Below, one piece after another: positions 1 through 9,388 of a stretch of 64,000 nucleotides of DNA (positions are counted from its first letter, which is position 1; every line of letters begins with the position of its first letter). The position numbers and the translations under genes are program-made. Origin of the DNA: Alphaproteobacteria bacterium (lineage in GTDB: Bacteria; Pseudomonadota; Alphaproteobacteria; Bin65). Location of the stretch: NCBI GenBank assembly GCA_021776685.1, contig JAJFFJ010000130.1, positions 1-64,000 of the forward strand, read 5' to 3'. The notes under the pieces are model-generated. The model did not search any database. It was not told the origin of the DNA and saw only the letters and a program-made list of their open reading frames with translations.

Positions 1-1
1 C

Positions 2-70
2 ATGCGCGTGCGGCGCAGTGATGCCGACGCGTGGGCGGAATGGGTCACGGTGCCGGCGTCCGGCGCATAG
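2..70 (+). CDS. C-terminal end of an upstream protein (partial)
   Basis: An open frame runs from the left border to a TAG at 68-70 and gives about 22 residues ending in VTVPASGA. It stops 9 bases before the next ATG, which suggests the two genes are co-transcribed. Too little is visible to name the protein, and it is called mainly because the frame, spacing and strand match the following gene. Confidence 0.5.
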   Translation: MRVRRSDADAWAEWVTVPASGA

Positions 71-79
71 GGTGAGCCG

Positions 80-1135
80 ATGAAATTCGGTATCAGCTTT
101 TTCCCGAACGTCGGGCCGACCGAAAAATCCGGCGAAGAATATTGGGGTGAGGCGCTGAGCCTGGTCGATCTGTGCGACCCGCTGGGCTACAGCCACGTGC
201 GCACGGTGGAACACTATTTCCACCCCTATGGCGGCTATTCGCCGAACCCGATGTTGTTCCTGTCGGCCGCCGCCCAGCGGACCAGAAAGGCGCGCGTGGT
301 CACCGGCGCGGTACTGCCGGCTTTCAACAGCCCGCTGAAACTCGCGGGCGAGGCGGGCATGCTCGACGCGATCTCCGGCGGGCGGCTCGACCTGGGCATC
401 GCCCGTGCCTTCCTGCCCCATGAATTTGAGCGGTTCGGTGTCAGTCTGGACGAAAGCCGCGCGCGCTATGACGAAGGCGTTGACCAGATCCGCCGTCTGC
501 TGAGCGAGGATGATGTCTCCTCAGACGGCGCCTTCCACAGGTTCGAGAACGTCACGTCCCTGCCGCGTCCGGTGCAGCAACCGGTGCCGATCTGGATCGC
601 CGCCACCAGTGCGCCGGAAACCTTCGCCTATGCCGGGCGCATGGGCTTCCACTGCATGGCCAATCCCATCGGCGGCGCGGCGCTCAAGGAACTGCTTGGG
701 ATCTACCATGATGCCTGGCAGGAAGCGGGCCATCCGGGCCGGGGGCAGACCATGCTCGCCTTCATGATGTATTGCGCGCCCACCACTGAACAGGCGATTG
801 AAGAGGCCGGGCCGGAGGTGAAGGCCTATTTCGAGACGCTGTGCGACGCCGCCTCAGGCTGGACCGATGGCGCCAGCACCAAGGACTATCCCGGCTACGA
901 CAAGATGATCGAGAGCCTGCGCCAGGAAGACGTCCACAAACAGCGCGCCAAGAGCGCCGGCTTTATCGGCAGCCCGAAAGAGTGCGTCGAGATGATCGGC
1001 GACTATTCTTCACAGATCGGCGGTTTCGACCACGCGTCGTTGCAGGTCAACACCAAGATGATGGGCGCGGACAAGGCAGGCGCCTCGATGCGGCTGTTCG
1101 CCGAGCAGGTAATGCCGAAATTTGCGGAGGGTTGA
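80..1135 (+). CDS. LLM-class flavin-dependent oxidoreductase (luciferase-like monooxygenase)
   Basis: The 351-residue protein has the luciferase-like TIM-barrel layout: an N-terminal strand KFGISFFPNVGP, an early His-rich segment (RTVEHYF), GGRLDLGIARAF around residue 100, and PVPIWIAATSAPETFAYAGR near residue 170. Family members use reduced FMN or F420 to oxygenate aldehydes, alkanes, sulfonates or similar compounds; the substrate cannot be told from sequence. The length is normal for the family. It follows the partial gene at the border by 9 bases and lies in a catabolic neighbourhood. The ATG at 80 is the natural start. Confidence 0.9.
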   Translation: MKFGISFFPNVGPTEKSGEEYWGEALSLVDLCDPLGYSHVRTVEHYFHPYGGYSPNPMLFLSAAAQRTRKARVVTGAVLPAFNSPLKLAGEAGMLDAISGGRLDLGIARAFLPHEFERFGVSLDESRARYDEGVDQIRRLLSEDDVSSDGAFHRFENVTSLPRPVQQPVPIWIAATSAPETFAYAGRMGFHCMANPIGGAALKELLGIYHDAWQEAGHPGRGQTMLAFMMYCAPTTEQAIEEAGPEVKAYFETLCDAASGWTDGASTKDYPGYDKMIESLRQEDVHKQRAKSAGFIGSPKECVEMIGDYSSQIGGFDHASLQVNTKMMGADKAGASMRLFAEQVMPKFAEG

Positions 1136-1142
1136 GAGTCGC

Positions 1143-2897
1143 CTATGCCGGCATTCCGGCTTTGATCAGGCCTGCCAGCAATCGCTCGCGGTAAGGCTCA
1201 TGGCTCATCGTCATCATTTCGCCTACAACACGAACGGTCAGATGCGGTCGACTTGCCATCGCATCGTTACAGACTGATTGGGCTTCGTCTTTACGATCAA
1301 GAAAGGCCAAGGCCGCGGGGAGCGCTATCCACTCGATCCATGATGGCGTTTTCTGTTGCGATTTACGGCCCCATTCCGCTGATTCCTCATCCCGTCCAAT
1401 ACAAAAATGGGCAAGACTCAAGGCTCCAAACGTGAAGCCGATATTCTGGTCCGCGTGACTGAGGCGGATGGCTTTCTCGGCGAAATTGATAGCGCTATCC
1501 GCGTCTCCCAAACTGATAAGCGCTTTGGCCATTCCCGCAAGGTTTTGCGCATCATTTGGGTTTATTCGCAGACCTTCTTCAAAGGCACGCTTGGCTGCAG
1601 CGCCATCTTGCATTGCCATCACAAGCGCCTGTCCCAGGGCGTAGTAGGACTTTGCGTCCTGATCATCGAGGCTTACTGACGTTTGGGCATTCTCGAGGAT
1701 ATCTTCAGGATTGTGCGCAAAATAGCCGAACACGGTGTCGGCTATTTGGGTGCGCGCCATGCTCCCGTATGGCGCTGCGAATTTGGGATCCTGTGATGTC
1801 GCGAGCTGAAAAAATTTGAGCGCCTCGATGTTGTCATCGCGGGTGCGTTTGTACAAATGGTACATGCCACGGTGATGATGATCCCACGCGCCCAGTTTAT
1901 CGGGCGGTTTCGCCAACGCCCTTTGTTGCTCCGCCCGGCTGAGTTCCGGGTCCATGGCGCCGGTCACAGATTGGGTTATCTCATCCTGAATATCGAAAAT
2001 ATCTTCCAATTCCCGGTCGTAGCGCTCTGCCCACAAATGGTTGCCTGTGTCGGCCTCGATAATCTGAGCCGTGATGCGCAGCCGATTGCCGGCTTTGCGC
2101 ACGCTGCCTTCAAGAATATATCTGACGCCTAATTCTCTCGCGATTGTCTGCACGTCGATCGCCTGCCCCTTGAAGGCGAAGGTTGAATTGCGGGCGACCA
2201 CAAAAAACTGCCGGATTTGGCTCAGTGCGGTGATGATGTCCTCGGTGATGCCGTCGCTGAAATATTCCTGATCCGGGTCGCCGCCCATGTTGTTAAAGGG
2301 CAGCACGGCGATAGATGGTTTCGCGGCTATGGGCGCAGGCCTCTGCCTGCCGGGGCTTTTCGGTGCGTCGCTATCGTCTGCCTGGAATACCCGGATTGGA
2401 CGGGAAATGTTCTTGAGCTGATGATCGCCCAGGTCCGAAAAAGTCGCGGCGACCTTGCCCTCTGCGTACTCATGCACGGCCTGCGAAACGTAGACTTTGC
2501 CCGGTTCGCAAATGCCCTCCAGGCGCGCCGCGATGTTGACGCCATCGCCATGGATGTCGTCGCCTTCGATAATCAGGTCGCCCACGTTGATGCCGACCCG
2601 GATTTTGATTTCCTCTCCCGCTGGGCCGCCGGCATTAAAATCCACGACTGCTTTCTGGATGCGAAGCGCATTGCGTACGGCGTCAACGGCACTGGGGAAC
2701 TCGATCAGAATGCCGTCGCCCGTGGTTTTCACCACACGGCCACCGTCCTGGGCGACCATCGGATTGACGATATCTAGCTGGAGCGCATTGACCCGTCGCC
2801 GCGTCCCGGCTTCGTCAGCTTCCATCATGGAGGAATAGCCAACGATGTCCGCCGCCAGTACCGCCGCCAAGCGCCTTTGTACCCGCGTGTCGCTCAC
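1143..2897 (-). CDS. Class III adenylate/guanylate cyclase with TolB-like and TPR regions
   Basis: The 584-residue protein starts with a class III nucleotide cyclase domain (about 8-160). The metal-binding aspartates are visible in AADIVGYSS (Asp17) and KTTGDGILIEF. A region at about 190-310 (SIAVLPFNNMGGDPDQEYF, GVRYILEGSVRK) is the TolB-like segment found in many alphaproteobacterial cyclases, and the C-terminal third is helical and TPR-like. No transmembrane segment is seen, so it is probably cytosolic and makes cAMP in response to an unknown signal read by the C-terminal region. It is convergent with the preceding oxidoreductase, with only 7 bases between. Confidence 0.92.
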   Translation of the reverse strand: MSDTRVQRRLAAVLAADIVGYSSMMEADEAGTRRRVNALQLDIVNPMVAQDGGRVVKTTGDGILIEFPSAVDAVRNALRIQKAVVDFNAGGPAGEEIKIRVGINVGDLIIEGDDIHGDGVNIAARLEGICEPGKVYVSQAVHEYAEGKVAATFSDLGDHQLKNISRPIRVFQADDSDAPKSPGRQRPAPIAAKPSIAVLPFNNMGGDPDQEYFSDGITEDIITALSQIRQFFVVARNSTFAFKGQAIDVQTIARELGVRYILEGSVRKAGNRLRITAQIIEADTGNHLWAERYDRELEDIFDIQDEITQSVTGAMDPELSRAEQQRALAKPPDKLGAWDHHHRGMYHLYKRTRDDNIEALKFFQLATSQDPKFAAPYGSMARTQIADTVFGYFAHNPEDILENAQTSVSLDDQDAKSYYALGQALVMAMQDGAAAKRAFEEGLRINPNDAQNLAGMAKALISLGDADSAINFAEKAIRLSHADQNIGFTFGALSLAHFCIGRDEESAEWGRKSQQKTPSWIEWIALPAALAFLDRKDEAQSVCNDAMASRPHLTVRVVGEMMTMSHEPYRERLLAGLIKAGMPA

Positions 2898-2971
2898 TCA
2901 TGCCCCCGGTCAGATTCGGCGAAGTCTATTGACCGCTTGGTGTGATGTCCATTGATGGCAGATGGCACGTG

Positions 2972-3556
2972 TTATCCCTCATCCGCGTGCCGCACGGTGT
3001 CGAGATGGGCGAGCCAGTGTGCCGGCAGGCCATGGTCACGGGCACCGTCGCGGATCAGCGTCAGATAGCGTTGTGACGGACGGCCGTCTTCCGCCTTGCC
3101 CCGCGCCAGATAGGCGACGCAGTGAATCACGTTGCCGTCGCTATCCTCAGCGTCCACCCACAGATGGCGATAGCCATATCCGGGGAAGCCCTCGGTGGTG
3201 TCCAGCCAGACCAGGTCGCGCCTGGTGATCTTGTAGAGCACGCCCCAGACCTCGGCTGCCGGGTCTGCTTCGATGTTGGCCGGGGCCGTCCGGCCCTTGG
3301 GGCGGCCGTCCAGATTGAAGCGCAGCCGGTAGCCGGCAATGCGCCCGACCCGCCATTCGCTTGGCTGCATCTTTCGCCGTCCGCGGAAGGCGTCGCGGTG
3401 CAGGTTGGCGCCGTAAGCGAAATACCAGATCGATTCGCCGGGCCGGCCCTGTAGGTCAACGCCGTGGCGCCGATAGCGGGCGCGGGCCAACACCCAGCTT
3501 TTGAGGGTCACGCGCACCCAGGCGTGCCGCACCCGCCGGCGAAGCTGATACCACAT
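2972..3556 (-). CDS. Gamma-glutamylcyclotransferase-like protein
   Basis: The 194-residue protein carries the GGCT-like signature YFAYGAN at about 45-51 and the DTTEGFPGYGYR segment near residue 140, whose Glu matches the family catalytic acid. GGCT folds split gamma-glutamyl-amine bonds with formation of 5-oxoproline, but many bacterial members have no tested substrate. An N-terminal Arg-rich stretch of about 40 residues precedes the domain. It lies alone between the cyclase gene and an SDR/GST pair on the same strand. Confidence 0.8.
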   Translation of the reverse strand: MWYQLRRRVRHAWVRVTLKSWVLARARYRRHGVDLQGRPGESIWYFAYGANLHRDAFRGRRKMQPSEWRVGRIAGYRLRFNLDGRPKGRTAPANIEADPAAEVWGVLYKITRRDLVWLDTTEGFPGYGYRHLWVDAEDSDGNVIHCVAYLARGKAEDGRPSQRYLTLIRDGARDHGLPAHWLAHLDTVRHADEG

Positions 3557-3597
3557 CAGATTACATCATTGCCCGGTGGCCATGCTGCACGCCTGGC

Positions 3598-4308
3598 CTA
3601 CCAGACCTCGCCGAAGGGGCGCATCTCGACCAGGAAGGACCAGGTGGAGCGGTCCTGATGGGCCACGCGATACATTTCTTCCGCAATGGCGGATGGCTTG
3701 GCGAAGAACTCGTCGGGCTTGTCCGGCATCATTACGGGCCGGGTGCGGGGGGTGTCGATGGCCGCATCAACCATGAAATAGGCCACGTGGACGCCCTGTG
3801 GTCCGAATTCCCGCGCCATGGATTCGGCAAGAATCCGCTGGGAGGCCTTGGTCGAGGCGAAGAAGCCCCAGTTTGCCTTGCCCCGCGTGGCCGAGGTGTT
3901 GCCGGTGACCAGGATCGCGCCGTTCCCGGCCTCGATCATTCCCGGGAGGGTCTCCCGCGCCAGGTAGAGCAGCGCCGTGGTGTTGACCCGGAAATTGCGC
4001 TCCAGGTCCTCCGGATCCATTTCGAGGATGCCGCCGCGGGTGGAGCGCAGGGCATTGTGGGCGACAATCGCCGGCGGGCCCATCTCGGACTTGACCTTGT
4101 CGATGGTGGCCACCAAGGCTTCCAGATCGCTTACATCGCAGGGATAGCCCCGCACATCGTCATACTTTGCGGCGAGCGCGTCGAGATTCTCCTCGTTACG
4201 TGCGAGCATGGCGACCTGGTAGCCGCCTGCAGCAAAACGCTTTGCGATCTCTGCGCCGGTGCCGGTATCCGGACCCACGCCGGTGACGAGGCAGACAGGT
4301 TTGCTCAT
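3598..4308 (-). CDS. SDR-family protein lacking the usual catalytic tyrosine
   Basis: The 236-residue product starts at 4308, where TGGGAGG precedes the ATG; a longer frame exists but has no such site. The Rossmann motif is visible as VTGVGPDTGTG at the N-terminus. The SDR active site normally reads YxxxK, but here the position reads FASTK (Phe instead of Tyr), so classical dehydrogenase chemistry is doubtful. It may bind nucleotide without catalysis or use another residue. The start is one base past the stop of the upstream GST gene, so the two form an operon. Confidence 0.85.
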   Translation of the reverse strand: MSKPVCLVTGVGPDTGTGAEIAKRFAAGGYQVAMLARNEENLDALAAKYDDVRGYPCDVSDLEALVATIDKVKSEMGPPAIVAHNALRSTRGGILEMDPEDLERNFRVNTTALLYLARETLPGMIEAGNGAILVTGNTSATRGKANWGFFASTKASQRILAESMAREFGPQGVHVAYFMVDAAIDTPRTRPVMMPDKPDEFFAKPSAIAEEMYRVAHQDRSTWSFLVEMRPFGEVW

Positions 4309-4309
4309 G

Positions 4310-4951
4310 TCAGCCTCCCAGGATTTCGAAGCTCGGACGGGCCGAGGCTTCGCCGAACCATCGCGCGACGCTGGGCCAACCGCCGGCGATATCCATCTCC
4401 ATCGCACTCGCCATGCGCAAGGCGAAGACGCCCGTTATGTCGGCGATGCTGAAGTCACCGCCGGCAATGAAAGGATTGCTGTCAAGCTGCGGCCCGAGAC
4501 GATCCAGAAATACGGCCATCATCTCCTTGCCGCGGGTGGCCATCTCCGGCGCCTGCGGCAGATCGTTTCGCGTCCCTGGCACCACCCGTCCGGCGAACAT
4601 GGGCACATGGTTGCGCACGGCATGCAGGATGGGCAGGAGGCCGTCCAGTTCCACGCGCCGGTTCCACATGTCGATCACGCCCCGAGCCTCAGGGGTGGCT
4701 CCGAAGAGCGATGGTTCCGGATGCAGCTCTTCCAGGTATCGGCAGATCGATACCGATTCGGCGATCACCGTGCCGTCATCCAGCTCCAGGAAGGGCACAC
4801 AATGAAACGGGTTCATGCTGGTAAAGGGCTCCTGAAACTGCGCACCCCCGCGCACATCCAGTTGCTCGGTTTCGAGCTCAATGCCTTTCTCGGCCAGGAA
4901 TACGCGCACCCGCTGGCTGCTGGGTGCATGCGCAAAGTCGTGCAGTTTCAT
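4310..4951 (-). CDS. Glutathione S-transferase family protein
   Basis: The 213-residue protein has the N-terminal thioredoxin-like GST domain (KLHDFAHAPSSQRVRVFLAEKG, FLELDDGTVIAESVSICRYLE with the cis-Pro and Glu-Ser glutathione site) and an all-helical C-terminal domain from about residue 90. The role would be conjugation of glutathione to an electrophile or glutathione-dependent isomerisation in the cytosol. It is the first gene of a two-gene operon with the SDR protein downstream. Confidence 0.9.
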   Translation of the reverse strand: MKLHDFAHAPSSQRVRVFLAEKGIELETEQLDVRGGAQFQEPFTSMNPFHCVPFLELDDGTVIAESVSICRYLEELHPEPSLFGATPEARGVIDMWNRRVELDGLLPILHAVRNHVPMFAGRVVPGTRNDLPQAPEMATRGKEMMAVFLDRLGPQLDSNPFIAGGDFSIADITGVFALRMASAMEMDIAGGWPSVARWFGEASARPSFEILGG

Positions 4952-5095
4952 GGGTCACTTCTCCCTCAATCCCAAACTGTATTAATCATGCCCGCAGGGA
5001 TTTCGCCACCCGACGATCGCGGTCGATGCCTCAGGGATCCTTACCTTCGGCAGCGCAAAGGGATCAGCTTGCTTGCGGGGCGGCTGGAACGATCT

Positions 5096-6520
5096 TCAGG
5101 ATTTGGGCTCTTCGTCAGCGCCGCCAGCCGGACTCTCGGCGTCGGTGGTGGGAGCGTCATCGGTGGCGCCTGATGCTTCAGGCTTTGGCAGCTGCTTGCG
5201 GGTTTCCGGCAGCTCCGCCTTGGTGCGCCGCCGCCGCCACCAATTGCTGCCCCGGCGCGCTGTCCAGCCGGCTGCTGTACCGACCCGCCGGCTCGCGGCG
5301 ATGGAATAGGCGATGGCCGGTGTGCTGGCCGCAGCCTCCACGGTGCCGCGCCAGGACACTACGTGCAGCAGGATAATGCGCATCAATCGCCGCCCCATGC
5401 TGAGCCACAGGGGCGTGATCAGCAGCGAGAGCGCCGTGACCGCAAAGATCAGCTGCATCTCGTCGAAGCCGAGAATCCCGTGTGCCGATGCACTGCGGCT
5501 GATGACCAGCGAGAATTCGCCGATCTGGGCCAGCAGCACACCGGCGATCAGCGCGTGGGGCCACGGTTCGCCCATCAGTCTGATCAGACCGACGTTGAGC
5601 GCTGTCTTGATACCGCAGACCAGGAACAGCATCAGGAAGACGGTCCAGAAATTCTCCCAGATAAAGCCGAGATCGATCAGCAGGCCGATGGACAGGAAGA
5701 AGACCATCATCAGCACTGCCTGTACCGGGCGGGTCTCGCGCACCATCGCCTGCCTGCCGGTGCTGTTTCCCACCAGCAACCCGGCGAGGAAGGCGCCCAG
5801 CACCGGCGAGAGGCCGATCAAACCGGTCAGGGTCGCGGCGCCGAAGCAGTAGACCAGGCCCGCCAGCGGAACCAGATCTGGATGCTCCTGCAGAGCCTTG
5901 CTGAAGGGCAGCACGATCCGCCGGCGTCGGCTGAGCGCCCAGATGAACAGCACCAGAAACACCATGGCGGCAATAATCTTGAGGATCTGCAGCGGTTCGA
6001 TCTCGCCGACGCCCATGGTCTCGATCGACAGCAGCATGGGCACCACGGCGAGGTCCTGGGCAATCAGGATGCCGATGGTGATCTGGCCCACGGGCTGGCG
6101 GAGGATATTGAGCTGTTCCAGAAGCTTGACCACCACGGCCGTACTGCTGAGTGCCACCACAAAGCCGAGCACAACGGAGAGACGAGGATCCCAGCTGAAC
6201 AATGAGCCCAGCAGAAGCATGAGGCCGACGCCGGCGGCGGTCTGCCCCAATGCGACGCCCACCGACAGCTTCCACACCGCCTTGAACGCGATCAGGCTGA
6301 GCTGCATGCCGACCAGGAAGAGCAGCATCAGGACGCCTAATTCGGCGAGGAGTAGAATGCCTTTCTGGCCCTCGACCAATGCAAAGCCTGTGGGGCCGAG
6401 CACAACGCCAGCGAGGATATAGCCGACCACCGCCGGTTGGCGCAGACGGTCCAGCCCCATGCCGCAGATCAGCGCCACGGTGGCGGTTATGGCGATGCCG
6501 ATTAAGTCGTCGGTATGCAT
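5096..6520 (-). CDS. Kef/CPA2-type cation:proton antiporter
   Basis: The start at 6520 (MHTDDLIG) follows an AGGCAGG ribosome site; the upstream in-frame extension is unlikely. The 474-residue product has about 12 membrane segments of the CPA2 family, including VGYILAGVVLGPTGFAL, AQDLAVVPMLLS (the acidic ion-binding region) and GEFSLVISR. No RCK/TrkA-N nucleotide-binding domain follows, so it is shorter than KefB or KefC. It ends instead in a charged, probably disordered tail of about 70 residues rich in Ala, Glu and Arg. It likely exchanges K+ or Na+ for protons at the inner membrane. Confidence 0.92.
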   Translation of the reverse strand: MHTDDLIGIAITATVALICGMGLDRLRQPAVVGYILAGVVLGPTGFALVEGQKGILLLAELGVLMLLFLVGMQLSLIAFKAVWKLSVGVALGQTAAGVGLMLLLGSLFSWDPRLSVVLGFVVALSSTAVVVKLLEQLNILRQPVGQITIGILIAQDLAVVPMLLSIETMGVGEIEPLQILKIIAAMVFLVLFIWALSRRRRIVLPFSKALQEHPDLVPLAGLVYCFGAATLTGLIGLSPVLGAFLAGLLVGNSTGRQAMVRETRPVQAVLMMVFFLSIGLLIDLGFIWENFWTVFLMLFLVCGIKTALNVGLIRLMGEPWPHALIAGVLLAQIGEFSLVISRSASAHGILGFDEMQLIFAVTALSLLITPLWLSMGRRLMRIILLHVVSWRGTVEAAASTPAIAYSIAASRRVGTAAGWTARRGSNWWRRRRTKAELPETRKQLPKPEASGATDDAPTTDAESPAGGADEEPKS

Positions 6521-6727
6521 GCCTGCCTGACGTGCCTTTGCGCGCCGCGCCGAACACCAGGGTCTATACAAAGGGGACTGCACAACATGGTCCGGGCGCC
6601 GGCCACTTACCTTAGTTTGATCACAGATAAATAACCAATCCGGTAACAAGTGGCCGGTGGGGTGTTGGTAATTTGTCCACCGGATGCGCTAATATTGAAA
6701 AAGTTCGCCCGTGAAAATGGGGTTCCC
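6521..6727. promoter_or_regulatory. Divergent promoter region
   Basis: This 207-base stretch separates the divergent antiporter and desaturase genes and is locally more AT-rich than its neighbours. No repeat or clear operator was seen in it. It must hold the promoters for both genes. Confidence 0.4.
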
Positions 6728-7684
6728 ATGGCTGACCCGACGCCTATCAGGCCCGCCGATCTGGTGCCGCGCGAGGAATTGCAGGCGCTGCACCGGCGCA
6801 CCAACTGGCAGGGACTCGTGCATATTTCACTGCAGCTGTCGCTCCTTGGCGGCAGCGGCGTGCTGATCTGGCTGTCGCTGGGCACCTGGTGGCTGCTGCC
6901 GGCGATGTTCGTCCATGGGGTGCAGATTGTCTTTCTGTTCGGCGCCCATCACGAATGCGTCCACCAGAGCCCGTTCCGCAGCAAGTGGATTTGTACAGTC
7001 CTGAACTGGCCGCTCGGCCTGCTGCTGTTCTATCCGCCGAAATATCTCTGGCATTTCCATATGTATCACCACAAGCACACCCAGGATCCGGACCGGGACC
7101 CGGAGATTGCGGTGCCGTTGCCGACAACGCGCGCCAGTTACCTGTGGTTCATGCTGGGCTTTCCTTATTGGCAGCGGCGTCTCCAGACCAGCTTGCGCCA
7201 TGCCCTGACAGGCAAGGCGCCGCAGCCCTTCGTGCCGGAGCGGGAAAAGCCGGTGATCGTGCGTGAGGCGCGGATCATGTGGCTGACCTATCTGGCCGCC
7301 GCGGTGGGTACGGCCTTTATCGATCCGCTGATCCTGCCGCTCTATTGGCTGGGACCGGCGGTTCTGGGCCAGCCGGCGCTCCGCCTCTATCAGATCATGG
7401 AACATGGCGGCGCCGCCTTTGGTGACCAGCCGTTCCGTAACGCCCGAACCGTCAGATCCAACTGGCTGATGCGCTGGTATCACTGGAATATGCCGTATCA
7501 CGCGGAGCATCACCTGTTCCCCAACGTGCCCTTCCACGCACTGCCCCGGGTGCACGAGCAACTCAAGGACAAGCTTGAGGTCAGCGAACCGGGTTATCTT
7601 GCCGGAAACTGGCGGTACCTGCGGGCTGCAGGCACGGACAGGCTGCCAAAAACCGAATCCGACCCGCCACTGGTTCGCGTGTAA
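6728..7684 (+). CDS. Membrane fatty acid desaturase family protein
   Basis: Three histidine boxes of the membrane di-iron desaturase/hydroxylase family are visible: HHECVH, HFHMYHHKH and, near the C-terminus, MPYHAEHHLFPN. Two pairs of hydrophobic segments flank them. With ATG 6728 the product has 318 residues; an in-frame upstream start at 6650 lies in the promoter region and is less likely. The enzyme would use O2 and electrons from ferredoxin or cytochrome to desaturate or hydroxylate a lipid, carotenoid or other apolar substrate at the membrane. Substrate is not readable. Confidence 0.9.
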   Translation: MADPTPIRPADLVPREELQALHRRTNWQGLVHISLQLSLLGGSGVLIWLSLGTWWLLPAMFVHGVQIVFLFGAHHECVHQSPFRSKWICTVLNWPLGLLLFYPPKYLWHFHMYHHKHTQDPDRDPEIAVPLPTTRASYLWFMLGFPYWQRRLQTSLRHALTGKAPQPFVPEREKPVIVREARIMWLTYLAAAVGTAFIDPLILPLYWLGPAVLGQPALRLYQIMEHGGAAFGDQPFRNARTVRSNWLMRWYHWNMPYHAEHHLFPNVPFHALPRVHEQLKDKLEVSEPGYLAGNWRYLRAAGTDRLPKTESDPPLVRV

Positions 7685-7696
7685 GTCTCCCCGATT

Positions 7697-7724
7697 GCTG
7701 CCCCGGGCTTGACCCGGGGCCCAA
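7697..7724. terminator. GC-rich hairpin downstream of the desaturase
   Basis: CCCCGGG and CCCGGGG flank a CTTGA loop directly after the desaturase stop. There is no T-run, so it may work as a REP-like palindrome or mRNA 3' stabiliser rather than a classical terminator. Confidence 0.5.
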
Positions 7725-7814
7725 TGGCCGCTTCAAGACACAAGCAACCAAAATGCGCCGCCGGCCTGCCGACACATTGCGGCCGGCGCGATACGATGAG
7801 TGGGGAGTGAATTC

Positions 7815-8594
7815 ATGGCAGAAAACAGCGGCCGTCTGGCCGGCAGGGTGGCGGTGGTCACCGGCGGCGCCAATGGCATCGGCGCGGCATTCGCCAAACA
7901 TTTGGCAACCGAGGGCGCCGCGGTGGTGATTGGCGATCTGGAAGACGCCGCCGCCACAATCGGCGACATCGAAGCTTCTGGGGGCACGGCGACCGGGCGG
8001 ATCGCCAACGTGGCCGACCAAGAGCAGGTGGATGCGCTGATGCAGGCGGCGGTGGACGAATATGGCCAGCTCGACATCCTGCTCAACAATGCCGGCTACT
8101 TCACCAACATTACCTACAACTCGGTCATGGATATCGATCCCGACGAGTGGGACACGGTAATGCGCATCAACATTAAGGGCGTGTGGCATTGTGTAAAAGC
8201 GGCGCTGCCACATCTGCGCAAAAGCGCCAGCGGCGACCGGCCGGCGAAGATCATCAGCGTTGCCAGCACGACACCGCTTTCCGGTGCGCCCTACATGTTG
8301 CACTACATCACCTCGAAGGGTGGGGTCATCGCGCTGACCCGTGGCCTGGCCAAGGAACTGGGCGACGACAATATCTGCGTCAATGCGCTGAGCCTGGGGC
8401 TGACTGAAAGCCCGCGCATGTTGGAAAGCGGTACTTTCGAGGAACGGCGGGCGATCATGAACAACATGCGCAGCCTGAAACGCGCCCAAACGCCGGAGGA
8501 TTGCACCGGTGCGGCCGTCTATCTGGCCTCCGCGGACAGCGACTTCGTCACCGGCCAGTCGCTGGTGATCGATGGCGGCATGGTCTTCCGGTAG
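7815..8594 (+). CDS. SDR-family oxidoreductase
   Basis: The start at 7815 has GGGGAG seven bases upstream. The 259-residue protein has the full classical SDR set: TGGANGIG cofactor loop, NNAG, a Ser in SVAST, and YITSK as the YxxxK active site. It probably oxidises an alcohol or reduces a ketone with NAD(P). It is the first gene of a tightly packed four-gene operon with an enoyl-CoA hydratase-like protein, a second SDR and a small secreted protein, which suggests CoA-thioester or ring-product breakdown. Confidence 0.92.
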   Translation: MAENSGRLAGRVAVVTGGANGIGAAFAKHLATEGAAVVIGDLEDAAATIGDIEASGGTATGRIANVADQEQVDALMQAAVDEYGQLDILLNNAGYFTNITYNSVMDIDPDEWDTVMRINIKGVWHCVKAALPHLRKSASGDRPAKIISVASTTPLSGAPYMLHYITSKGGVIALTRGLAKELGDDNICVNALSLGLTESPRMLESGTFEERRAIMNNMRSLKRAQTPEDCTGAAVYLASADSDFVTGQSLVIDGGMVFR

Positions 8595-8602
8595 GCGGGC
8601 CC

Positions 8603-9388
8603 ATGACCATCGAAGATGACGGCGGCGTTCGGCTCGACTATCCCGGCCTCTATGACGGACAGGTGGCCTGGGTGGCCATCGACCATGCCCGGCGGCGCAA
8701 TGCCATCAGTCCCGGCGTTATCGCCGGCCTGAAGCGCACCTTTGACGACCTTGCCGCAAACGACGATCTTCGCGCCGTGGTGCTGGCGGGCGATGGGCGG
8801 ACCTTTGCGGCGGGTGCGGATGTGCGGGTTCTCGCAGGCCTGACGCCTGAGACGGCGCGCAGCTTCATCACCAGTCTGCACGAAGCCATCGACGCGGTGC
8901 GGCGGATGCCGGTGCCGGTAATTGCGCGCCTGACGGGCCACTGCCTGGGTGCAGCGGTGGAGCTGGCGGCGGCCTGCGATCTGCGCATCGGCGACCCGAC
9001 CGTGGTGATCGGCATGCCAGAGGTGCGCGTCGGCATTCCGTCTGTGATTGAGGCGGCGCTGCTGCCCGCTCTGATCGGCCAGGGCCGGACGCGGGAAATG
9101 TTGCTCAGCGGCCGCAACTATGCCGCGGTCGACGCGGAGGCCATGGGCTTTTTGCAGGCCATTACCGGGTCAGACGCGCTGGATGCGGCCATTGACGGCC
9201 GCCTCCGCGATTTCCTCTCCTGCGGGCCGCGCGCCCTGCGCACCCAGAAGGCATTGCTGAATGCCTGGCAGGAGCCGGGTCTGGCGGACGCAATCGCGCT
9301 GAGCATCGACGCCTTCGCCGCAAGTTATGAAACCGACGAGCCTGCACGCATGCTCGCGCCCTATCTCAAATCTGGAGGCAGTTCCTGA
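8603..9388 (+). CDS. Enoyl-CoA hydratase/isomerase family protein
   Basis: The 261-residue product has crotonase-fold signatures: AAGADVRVLAG (first oxyanion-hole strand) and GHCLGAAVELAAACDLRIG (second), followed by PEVRVGIPS. The enzyme likely hydrates, isomerises or cleaves an acyl-CoA. ATG 8603 follows the SDR stop by 8 bases, and the stop overlaps the next ATG by one base (TGATG), so it is translationally coupled to the downstream SDR. Confidence 0.92.
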   Translation: MTIEDDGGVRLDYPGLYDGQVAWVAIDHARRRNAISPGVIAGLKRTFDDLAANDDLRAVVLAGDGRTFAAGADVRVLAGLTPETARSFITSLHEAIDAVRRMPVPVIARLTGHCLGAAVELAAACDLRIGDPTVVIGMPEVRVGIPSVIEAALLPALIGQGRTREMLLSGRNYAAVDAEAMGFLQAITGSDALDAAIDGRLRDFLSCGPRALRTQKALLNAWQEPGLADAIALSIDAFAASYETDEPARMLAPYLKSGGSS

